The translations under genes were made by a program, and so were the position numbers. Below, piece by piece: positions 7,170 through 15,436 of a stretch of DNA of 40,258 bases. Numbering within the stretch: position 1 is the first letter of the stretch; each line of letters opens with the position of its first letter. Source of the stretch: an uncultured Microbulbifer sp. (GTDB lineage Bacteria > Pseudomonadota > Gammaproteobacteria > Pseudomonadales > Cellvibrionaceae); NCBI RefSeq assembly GCF_947489355.1, contig NZ_CANLDD010000044.1, positions 1 through 40,258 of the forward strand, given 5' to 3'. Below the pieces are notes generated by a model. That model ran no database searches. It was given only the letters and a program-made list of their open reading frames with translations, and was not told the origin of the DNA.

Positions 7170-7906
7170 GATCTAGCTAGGCTGTCACCGATACTGACCC
7201 TTCTAACACCCAAATCTGCTAGTTCTGCAAAAGAAACATCCGAACCACTTAAGCCCATAACCACATTAATTGGGCCAGAAATTTCTTTGACCAACGTTGA
7301 TACTGTTGCTTTATCACTAACACCAGGCACAAACAGGCAATCTGCTCCAGCTTCGCGATATAGATTTGCTCGTTGAATAGCTTGGTCAAGGTTTGCTGGA
7401 TGACCAGCATTCATTTCATCTGTACGGCCAACGAGTACAAATGACACCTCTGAATTATCGATTTCTCGACGGGCAACCTTAATGCGCTCTATAGAAAGCT
7501 CGATGTTATAAAGTGGGCAAGATAAATCGCCTGAGTAATCTTCAATATTGCCCCCAACAGCCCCTGCCTCTATTGCTTGCTAAATTGTTTGAGGAACCTC
7601 TTCAGACTCTACCCCAAATCCTGCCTCCAAATCTGCATTGACAGGAACGCTGACTGAGTTAGCGATAGCACTAATTTTAGTTATCATTTCATCCCTGCTT
7701 AGCCGGACATCCTTTGAGCAAAATACATTATCAGGGCGGCCCAAAGAGAAAGCTACTCTTGCACTTGTAGTTCCTATGCATTCAAATCCGGCAGCTACGA
7801 GCATTTTGGCACTTCCAATATCCCATGCATTGGGCATTAAGATGCAGCCTTTTTTCGTATGCATTGAGTGGAATTTCTCAGTCTTTTCCTTATGGGTAAT
7901 ACTCAT
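7170..7906 (-). pseudogene. isocitrate lyase/phosphoenolpyruvate mutase family protein, broken
   Basis: The sequence encodes the N-terminal three quarters or more of an ICL/PEPM-superfamily enzyme, which makes or breaks C-C or C-P bonds of 2-oxo acids in a TIM barrel with Mg2+. Visible motifs are MPNAWDIGSAKMLVAAGFECIGTT-like start, VNADLEAGFG (metal-binding acidic residues) and GGNIEDYSGD. An in-frame TAG lies at about 7579-7581 after EVPQTI. The end is cut by IS66: RRVSIGDSLARS is followed at once by a TAA supplied by the GTAAGCG terminus, so the C-terminal helices are missing. It has two independent lesions and is almost certainly nonfunctional. It starts with ATG at 7906, just after the attC at 7925-8023. 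Confidence 0.85.
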
Positions 7907-7924
7907 AACTCGATTCCTGCTAGA

Positions 7925-8023
7925 ACATAACGCTTTGCTAAACAGTAGCCGGAACGCAGTGTAGGCTGTCCGGCGGATGACGCGATTTTGGCGAACGGAA
8001 CGAATTTCAGCAACTTGTTATAG
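7925..8023 (-). repeat. attC recombination site
   Basis: The site is bounded on the plus strand by ACATAAC (7925-7931) and GTTATAG (8017-8023). Read on the minus strand it runs TATAACAAGTTGCTG ... GCCGGACAGCC ... TTCCGGCTACTG ... TAGCAAAGCGTTATG, so outer cores, inner L boxes (GTTGCT / AGCAAA) and a central GCCGGA/TTCCGGC stem all pair. The 99-base length is typical of chromosomal integron attC sites. It separates the 60-codon ORF cassette from the ICL/PEPM cassette. Confidence 0.85.
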
Positions 8024-8030
8024 ATAAACA

Positions 8031-8213
8031 TTACGCAGCTTCTTTCTTGGGAGGTTCTTTCTCAATATTAGAAGGAACAAATAAACAATAACAAGCGAAG
8101 CAATAGCTGCCGTAACACCACCGCATGATTACAGCCCTTTTAACCTTCAATGTCTTCCGTTTGCCAATTAAGTAACGCAGTGACATTACAGCGGAAAACC
8201 AAACTAAGATCAT
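8031..8213 (-). CDS. 60-residue hypothetical protein, cassette ORF
   Basis: This short basic protein with one hydrophobic patch (MILVWFSAVMSLRYLIGKRK at the start) and several cysteines (RWCYGSYCFACYCLF) is flanked by two attC sites, at 8274-8333 upstream and 7925-8023 downstream, so it fills exactly one cassette. That position is the main reason to accept it. GGGG lies just before the ATG. Upstream at 8233-8247 is a small inverted repeat, TTAGGAAAAACCTAA. No family is recognised. Confidence 0.5.
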   Translation of the reverse strand: MILVWFSAVMSLRYLIGKRKTLKVKRAVIMRWCYGSYCFACYCLFVPSNIEKEPPKKEAA

Positions 8214-8273
8214 AACCCCGGATACGATTGAATTAGGAAAAACCTAACACATGTTTCTCGACTGCCCGCATCG

Positions 8274-8333
8274 TTATAACGCCTGCCAGTAGGGACGCAG
8301 GTTACTGCGTTCCTCGGGCTGGCTTTGTTCTGT
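8274..8333 (-). repeat. attC recombination site
   Basis: The site is bounded by TTATAAC (8274-8280) and GTTCTGT (8327-8333) on the plus strand. Internally GCCAG pairs with CTGGC next to the cores, and GGAACGCAG pairs with CTGCGTCC around a short TAAC loop, giving the long imperfect hairpin expected of an attC bottom strand. It is 60 bases, at the short end of the known range. It begins about 10 bases downstream of the stop codon of the phosphatase-like gene. Confidence 0.8.
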
Positions 8334-8342
8334 GTTTTTTGA

Positions 8343-8666
8343 TTACCCAACAAACTGTGGAACCTTATCCTTTAAGATTCTTATAAGCTTGTCATCCATG
8401 TAGTCATAATCATCAGGTATTCCAAGGCAAATTATACTTTGATTCTTAATTTGTTCTCGAAATTTCTTTTTAAATTTCTTCTTGTGGGCTTGCTCCATCA
8501 CAAAGATGTAATCCGCCCACTCGACATCTTCAGTGCTAATGTAAACCTCTGCACCAGTATTTAATCCAGCAGATCGAACATCCCAGCCATCTGTTTCACA
8601 AAAGACGGATTCGGCAGTTGGACTTCTCAACTTATTTTGGCTGCACAGGAACAGTATATTTTTCAT
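8343..8666 (-). CDS. low-molecular-weight protein-tyrosine-phosphatase-like protein, cassette gene
   Basis: This 107-residue protein opens with a P-loop of the low-molecular-weight phosphatase/arsenate reductase fold, MKNILFLCSQNKLRSPTAE, giving Cys8-X5-Arg14 followed by Ser. It continues with VRSAGLNTGA and ends near IPDDYDYMDDKL, an acidic segment where the family places its general acid. It is shorter than classical members (about 150 residues) but complete for this compact bacterial group. The likely activity is phosphatase on a protein or small phospho-substrate in the cytoplasm. The gene is followed by the attC at 8274-8333. Confidence 0.85.
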   Translation of the reverse strand: MKNILFLCSQNKLRSPTAESVFCETDGWDVRSAGLNTGAEVYISTEDVEWADYIFVMEQAHKKKFKKKFREQIKNQSIICLGIPDDYDYMDDKLIRILKDKVPQFVG

Positions 8667-8688
8667 TTATTCATCCGACACAGAACAT

Positions 8689-8976
8689 TTAAATGCTGAT
8701 CACCATGACCAGTATTTCCTTGATCAGTATTTCTGGATTATTTACACGCCAAATTATTAAAAAATTACTGTAAATCAATCTGATACGATAGTTTAGTACT
8801 ATCGAACCACCAGGAATAATGATCACTACGGCCAGTATCCCAAAAATCACCAATAAATGTAATCCCTTGTATTTATTAGCTTTTAGGAGGAATAAGCCCT
8901 TCACTGCGAAAATAACGGTCACAGTGATCGAAATGCCGGCTCGTATCTGGTCATATTGCCTGTAAAACTGCACCAC
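8689..8976 (-). CDS. small two-helix membrane protein, hypothetical
   Basis: This 95-residue ORF with a GTG start has two strong hydrophobic segments (about residues 14-32 and 39-60) and a charged linker (LKANKYKGLH). It ends 22 bases before the start of the phosphatase-like gene on the same strand, so both may belong to one cassette and be co-transcribed. No family is recognised. The 5' end of the reading frame overlaps sequence whose other frame is also open (8935-9121), so the true start or even the gene boundary is uncertain. Confidence 0.45.
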   Translation of the reverse strand: MVQFYRQYDQIRAGISITVTVIFAVKGLFLLKANKYKGLHLLVIFGILAVVIIIPGGSIVLNYRIRLIYSNFLIIWRVNNPEILIKEILVMVISI

Positions 8977-9218
8977 TCTCCAGATAGGCGTATCGCCAGG
9001 CGTTCTCCCTCTCGCCCGTTGACACAGCTTTCCGGTACAGCCACGGCAGCGCCGGCTGCAGTGATCAAGCCTTGCGCATCTGCGCCGGCACCAATGCGGA
9101 GCAGAAGAGTACAGGCTTGCCGTCTTGACTGTGCTTACCTTCCCAGGAAGCGCACGAGAAGGTAAGCGTTTGCCGTGCTGCTTGGGGCTGCTACGGCTTT
9201 CGAGGTGCCCGCTCAGCG

Positions 9219-9464
9219 CTATGTCTTTTTATTGGGTCGCTGCTTGAATGGCCTGGGGGTGGCTGGGGGCTGATCGGTTGGGTCCTCCTCCAGCGCCCAG
9301 GCTTCTTCTAACAGTTGCAGTAAACGCACGGCCCGCATCACGCGGTTGCCCTTGCCGGGCGCAATGTGCAGGTCCACAACCTTATCTCTGATGGCGACCG
9401 GCGTGATAATAAAATACCCACCCAGGTGCAACGGCTGAAACAATCGACAGGGTAATATAGGCAT
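9219..9464 (-). CDS. 81-residue hypothetical protein
   Basis: The ATG at 9464 is preceded by AAGGAG at a good distance (AAGGAGCCTATAAAGATG), a strong ribosome-binding site. The protein begins with a beta-like hydrophobic part (LHLGGYFIITPVAIRDKVVD), has a helical part (RVMRAVRLLQLLEEAW) and ends in a proline-rich basic tail. I do not recognise a family. It starts immediately downstream of the 9467-9652 ORF, which suggests translational coupling. It lies between the cassette cluster and the core chromosome, so it may belong to either or to another mobile element. Confidence 0.55.
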   Translation of the reverse strand: MPILPCRLFQPLHLGGYFIITPVAIRDKVVDLHIAPGKGNRVMRAVRLLQLLEEAWALEEDPTDQPPATPRPFKQRPNKKT

Positions 9465-9466
9465 CT

Positions 9467-9652
9467 TTATAGGCTCCTTGAGTCACCTGTGGCGGAAAGG
9501 TGCAGAAAAAGCACATCGCTTTGCGCGGTTTCTCTCGCCGCAGGTGCGATCCGTGTGGGGAAAGAAAAGGGAAACTTGCAGAAAGGGTGTGGGGCCAGAG
9601 AGGCGGTGCGCGGCTGAAGTAAAAGACCACACCAATCATCACGCAACGCCAC
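9467..9652 (-). CDS. 61-residue hypothetical protein
   Basis: This short ORF starts with GTG at 9652, with GGAG six bases upstream. The product begins VALRDDWCGLLLQPRTASL and ends LFLHLSATGDSRSL. The frame stays open upstream to about 9740 with protein-like sequence (QRLPEDELFESLSPLAAEC) but offers no good start codon there, so the start may be wrong or the gene broken. The next ORF (9464) begins almost at its stop. No family is recognised. Two overlapping alternative frames exist, so confidence is low. Confidence 0.35.
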   Translation of the reverse strand: MALRDDWCGLLLQPRTASLAPHPFCKFPFSFPTRIAPAARETAQSDVLFLHLSATGDSRSL

Positions 9653-9886
9653 AGCACACTCCGCCGCCAGGGGCGAAAGTGACTCGAAAAGCTCGTCTTC
9701 AGGGAGACGTTGATTGAAGACGAACGAGTGTATGGCGTATCATTCAAGACAGCCTCGCTAGATACTTATCTTATCTATTGGGGTTAGCCATCTCTCGGTG
9801 TTCCAGCACTGGGAGGTGGCGTTTTTCTCTCATTTACGCGGTCATGATGCGGTCCTTTTTTGTTTGAATGTTTTGCGATTGGATTT

Positions 9887-9920
9887 CCCGCGAGCGCTGC
9901 GGTTACAGGGCGCTCGTGGG
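9887..9920. repeat. GC-rich hairpin
   Basis: CCCGCGAGCGC at 9887-9897 pairs with GCGCTCGTGGG at 9910-9920 (eleven base pairs with one G-T wobble) around a 12-base loop. It is not followed immediately by a T run; a run of seven T begins about 18 bases later. It could be a terminator for leftward or rightward transcripts or a recombination-site relic. Confidence 0.5.
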
Positions 9921-10161
9921 ATAAATAATGATCGTTGCGCTGTTTTTTTATTTATTTTTCTTTGCTTGCACCGGTGATGCGGTTGGGCGCTAGGGTAGCA
10001 GACCTACGGTATTCGATTTTTGCAAAAAAAGTCAATCAAGCTGAAGCTTTAGGCGACACTAAATGTAGTTTCCCACTGGCTGGCAAAGCTATTCGCAGTA
10101 GAGTAAGGAATTAGCAATCAATTCCAAAGGAAACCAGGGTTTGTTCGATATGGGCTAGCTG

Positions 10162-10175
10162 GGTGAAATTTCACC
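10162..10175. promoter_or_regulatory. perfect palindrome, possible operator
   Basis: GGTGAAATTTCACC is a perfect 14-base palindrome about 150 bases upstream of the DsbA/PDZ lipoprotein start. Palindromes of this length and AT-centred shape are typical of dimeric repressor sites. The regulator is unknown and no consensus is claimed. Confidence 0.3.
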
Positions 10176-10326
10176 ATCCGAACGATGTGTTTGAATGAAT
10201 CGCCGTCTGTGAAACCAAGAAACATAGCTTAGTACACATTTTTTGGAAGGGTTTGTCGCCTTGTGTGGGTCTTGTAAACACAGGTTGTTAGTATCCGCGG
10301 AAACAACTAAAAAAAGAGTACAGGCT

Positions 10327-11877
10327 ATGAAGAGGCGAAATGGTCTATTTTGGCTACTCCTGCTCCATGCGCTCTTCTATTGCCTCACAGCCTGCACGGA
10401 TTATGAAGCGGCACCCAGAGCAGCCGATACCGGCCAATCGCCTCTGGCAGCGCGCATTGCGGGCCAGGAGATCCGCCTTGAGAAGATCGACAACGCCCTG
10501 CAACTGGCGTTATATGATTTGGCAGAAATGCAGTATGCGTTGCGCGTAGGCAGGATTTATGAGTTGGCAGATAAAAATAACCATAAAAAGGCAGTGGAAA
10601 TTCTTTTGCCGGTTCCGGTGCCCCCCCGCATTGAGTTATCCAGCAAATCCCGCCTATTTCGGGGCAATCCCAAGGCCCCAATTACCATTTCCGTATTCTG
10701 CTCTTTTCAGTCGCCACACTGTAAATCCATTCAACCGGTGCTGAGGCGGTTGGCGGAACGATACAGGGGGTGGACAAGGCAGGCGCACTTGGATTTCCCC
10801 CTGAAATTCCACAAGCAGGGGGTGCAAGCCGCTCATGCAGCCCGTTGTGCGGCAGAGCAGGGCGGCTACTGGAAGTATCACGATGCTTTATATGTGCAAA
10901 CACCCAGGCTTGATGGGAAACTCTATTTAGCGCTGGCGCAGCGCTTACAGCTTGATGGAGCCCGCTTTCAGCACTGTATAAAAGATGCGGACATCAGGTC
11001 GAAAGTTCTGAAAGACCGAAAGATGGCGATGGACCTGGGGTTGAAAAATGTTCCCGTGGTATTGATTAACGGGTTATATCTCAAGGGGTCGCGCACGTTT
11101 GAGCAATACGCTTATTGGGTGGACAGAGAGTTGCACAGCATGGGTGTCTCAACAGGTGAAAAGTATGTATGGCGGGACTCCAATGGAATCAATGACAGGG
11201 ACCTGCCTTTTACCACACTGCCTTTGGCACTGGTGGGGGTTAGTGAATCGAGTGCCGAGGAAAACTCGAAAGGGTTGATTGAGGTGGAACAGACACGGGC
11301 ACAGTATTTTACCCTGGGGCAGCAACTGCTGCCAAACGTATCATTGCTACGGCTTCATCGCAGGTTTGCGGTCATTGACCATCATGGCAGTCTGGAAAAG
11401 CTGCCACTTAAAGGGGAGATGGCTACTGATATTCCACTCACGGATTCCCACCAACAGAGCGAGGCCGCCAGGCAGCGGATTGAGCAGCCTCTGGGGCCCG
11501 GTACCGGCAGGTTAATCGAACCATCCGGGGTTTTAACCCTGGGGCAGGCGTGGTTGCACAAACAGCTGGCCCAGCGCGAACTGCTGGAAGCAAAATTCAC
11601 TGAGGCGGCACTTGCAGTAGAGGGGCATCACCTGTTGCGGCTGGAGGGTATTACAGACAGTGAATTCTTTAGCGGGCTTGGCCTGCAGGAAAATGATGTG
11701 TTACTGCGTGTGAATGACAGCTGGGTGCACAGTGGGCAAAATACCTTGTGGGAGGCGCTCACCAGTGGCCGGATCATTGACGTTACCTTTATGCGCAAGG
11801 GGCTGCCGTACCGCTTACAGTATGTGGTGGAAGAGCTTGGTTACTTTGAAGGAGATCCCGATAAAGGCAGGGACTGA
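10327..11877 (+). CDS. DsbA-fold thioredoxin/PDZ lipoprotein with an SxxC active site
   Basis: This 516-residue protein has a lipoprotein signal (hydrophobic residues 7-20, lipobox LTAC with Cys23), so it is probably anchored to a membrane facing the periplasm. Residues about 110-290 form a DsbA/DsbG-like thioredoxin domain: NPKAPITISVFCSFQSPHCK holds the active-site position as S129-P-H-C132 instead of CxxC, and KNVPVVLING carries the cis-proline. Residues about 430-505 look like a PDZ domain (LEGITDSEFFSGLGLQENDVLL, then NDSWV). Loss of the first cysteine argues against a classical oxidase; a reductase, glutaredoxin-like or chaperone role is possible. I chose ATG at 10327 because it begins the signal peptide. 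Confidence 0.8.
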   Translation: MKRRNGLFWLLLLHALFYCLTACTDYEAAPRAADTGQSPLAARIAGQEIRLEKIDNALQLALYDLAEMQYALRVGRIYELADKNNHKKAVEILLPVPVPPRIELSSKSRLFRGNPKAPITISVFCSFQSPHCKSIQPVLRRLAERYRGWTRQAHLDFPLKFHKQGVQAAHAARCAAEQGGYWKYHDALYVQTPRLDGKLYLALAQRLQLDGARFQHCIKDADIRSKVLKDRKMAMDLGLKNVPVVLINGLYLKGSRTFEQYAYWVDRELHSMGVSTGEKYVWRDSNGINDRDLPFTTLPLALVGVSESSAEENSKGLIEVEQTRAQYFTLGQQLLPNVSLLRLHRRFAVIDHHGSLEKLPLKGEMATDIPLTDSHQQSEAARQRIEQPLGPGTGRLIEPSGVLTLGQAWLHKQLAQRELLEAKFTEAALAVEGHHLLRLEGITDSEFFSGLGLQENDVLLRVNDSWVHSGQNTLWEALTSGRIIDVTFMRKGLPYRLQYVVEELGYFEGDPDKGRD

Positions 11878-11891
11878 GCTTCGCTCAGGCT

Positions 11892-11970
11892 GGGCCAGCT
11901 ATTTATCCGCAAATCAAGTGGCTTGCCATAGTTATGGTGACAAGTAAATTTTCGATAAATAGCTGGGCCC
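11892..11970. terminator. long inverted repeat between convergent genes, possible bidirectional terminator
   Basis: GGGCCAGCTATTTATC (11892-11907) is the complement of GATAAATAGCTGGGCCC (11954-11970) apart from one inserted base. The arms are separated by 46 bases and lie between the convergent lipoprotein and SGNH genes. The arms contain AT-rich halves rather than a following T tract, so Rho-independent function is uncertain. Confidence 0.4.
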
Positions 11971-11995
11971 AGTGTTCACCGGGCAGAGTTAATGA

Positions 11996-12922
11996 CTATT
12001 TATCCGGATTTCCATCCCACATAATATTTGCCAGGATATTTTGCCCCTGGATACTGGGATGGAAACAATCCCCACCATCAATATCATCTTTGCCAAACAG
12101 GAAGGTGCCGCCATTGACTTCGTCTTCACCGGTATATTCGGCAATAACCTCTACGCCATTTGTGCCGTTATAGTCCTCTGCCTGCTCTGCCAGTATTGCA
12201 TTGTAACGCCGCTGGACAGCGCTAATGCCGTTATAGCGGGTGGCGAAATCCTCGCCGTTCAAGGTACCGCCATTGGTGGCAATACGGCAGATGCCAAAGG
12301 TGGACCAGACATTTTCACAGTCCACCCCTGAATCCCCGCTCTGCTTTTCCAGGCCCGCAGCACGCAGGTCCTGTACACGGGGCACCGAACCCAACACTAT
12401 TGTGGAGCCATTGGGTAGGCCAGCGACCAGCTTATCCAATCCCGCGCGGATAGCCGATCGCCACTCGTTGTCGGTATACAGCGGGTCACTGCAATTGGCC
12501 GGATCAATACACCCCCGGTTGCAGATATCGTTACCGCCGAGCACAACCTCCACATGATCCGCGAGTGTACTCTGGGTAAGAATGCGGTCCGCCTGTATTG
12601 AAAAGTTATCACCACCACTGCGCATCTCGGCACCGGATTCGGCTGCATTTTTATTCGCGGCTATATTGGGCAAAGTCAATTTATATTTGTCGTGCACACT
12701 GTCAACCGAATTGTCATCCCCATCAAACCACGAATGCTCGGGCTGATCACCTTGCAGCAGGCAAAACAAATCAAAGATAGTTGTATTGCGCGTGCAGTCC
12801 GCAGCGAACGCCATGGTGATACTGTCACCGGCGGCGACGGCTTTGGAGGGGGTTGCCACTGAGTGCTCGACCGACAGGATACCTAGCGCTAACGCTGTTA
12901 TAACACCGTACTTATTCCACAT
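11996..12922 (-). CDS. secreted SGNH/GDSL-family hydrolase
   Basis: This 308-residue protein has a signal peptide (about residues 1-23, ending SVATPS). The SGNH blocks are in order: block I AAGDSIT with the nucleophile Ser34, block III VVLGGNDIC with the oxyanion Gly-Asn, and block V GGDCFHPSIQGQ with Asp285 and His288. Members are lipases, esterases or carbohydrate esterases. Many cysteines (DCTRN, CNRGCIDPANC, VDCENVW, GDCF) suggest disulfide bonds, in keeping with export. The substrate is unknown. It is transcribed away from the thiamine operon, with which it shares the 12,923-13,200 upstream region, and is convergent with the lipoprotein gene. Confidence 0.9.
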   Translation of the reverse strand: MWNKYGVITALALGILSVEHSVATPSKAVAAGDSITMAFAADCTRNTTIFDLFCLLQGDQPEHSWFDGDDNSVDSVHDKYKLTLPNIAANKNAAESGAEMRSGGDNFSIQADRILTQSTLADHVEVVLGGNDICNRGCIDPANCSDPLYTDNEWRSAIRAGLDKLVAGLPNGSTIVLGSVPRVQDLRAAGLEKQSGDSGVDCENVWSTFGICRIATNGGTLNGEDFATRYNGISAVQRRYNAILAEQAEDYNGTNGVEVIAEYTGEDEVNGGTFLFGKDDIDGGDCFHPSIQGQNILANIMWDGNPDK

Positions 12923-13177
12923 TGTTTTTCTCCCACACCGACTTTCGTCGAAGGTTGTTATTGTTGTTTCTGCTACGGTGAACGCGCTGGATTGTAAAAC
13001 AGGGTCAGAGAAGTGGAATTATGAATGCTATGGACTAATCGGTCAGATTTGGATAACTTGAAGTGGGTTGGAATTCTGTCGCCTGGTGCTTTCGCAAGAG
13101 GGAGCTTTTAAGGCCAGGGGGGTTGTTTAGCGGCTTCATACTGCCCCGGTCAAAGGCACCGCACACACAGATGCGCC

Positions 13178-13207
13178 TTGTTCCCCTCCGGTGGTTTCCA
13201 CTATACT
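13178..13207 (+). promoter_or_regulatory. candidate sigma-70 promoter of the thiamine operon
   Basis: TTGTTC (13178-13183) and TATACT (13202-13207) are separated by 18 bases. Transcription would start near 13,214, only a few bases before the 5' strand of riboswitch stem P1. This position agrees well with a riboswitch at the beginning of the message. The remaining 12,923-13,177 shows no gene. Confidence 0.55.
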
Positions 13208-13216
13208 GCGCAACAA

Positions 13217-15309
<2,093 letters not shown>

Positions 15310-15436
15310 TTCCCACTGGGCAGGGTTTCAGGGCTATGTTTCCCTACCGGGAAAAGACGGGTACCCGGTGTGCGGCAGTGATCAGGGTGATTGCTGCCGG
15401 CCGGTGCCCAAATGCTATTGGAGCGACAGGTGGTCA

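Larger units (their letters stand above)
9653..10326. other. gene-free transition zone with inverted repeats
   Basis: No convincing gene lies in these 674 bases, which join the accessory region to the core chromosome. Visible structures are an inverted repeat at 9692-9728 (CTCGTCTTCA ... TGAAGACGAaCGAG), a GC-rich hairpin at 9887-9920, an AT-rich tract at about 9945-9965 and a 14-base palindrome at 10162-10175. The last part must carry the promoter of the lipoprotein gene at 10327. No integron integrase, attI-like core site or tRNA is visible. Confidence 0.6.

Noticed and set aside
8956..9165. Plus-strand 69-codon ORF rich in Arg, Ser and Pro
   Set aside because: It has low-complexity shadow composition, no ribosome-binding site, and the opposite strand has better frames.
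9382..9747. A 121-codon minus-strand ORF
   Set aside because: It overlaps the two small ORFs in a different frame, lacks their ribosome-binding sites and has composition like a shadow frame.
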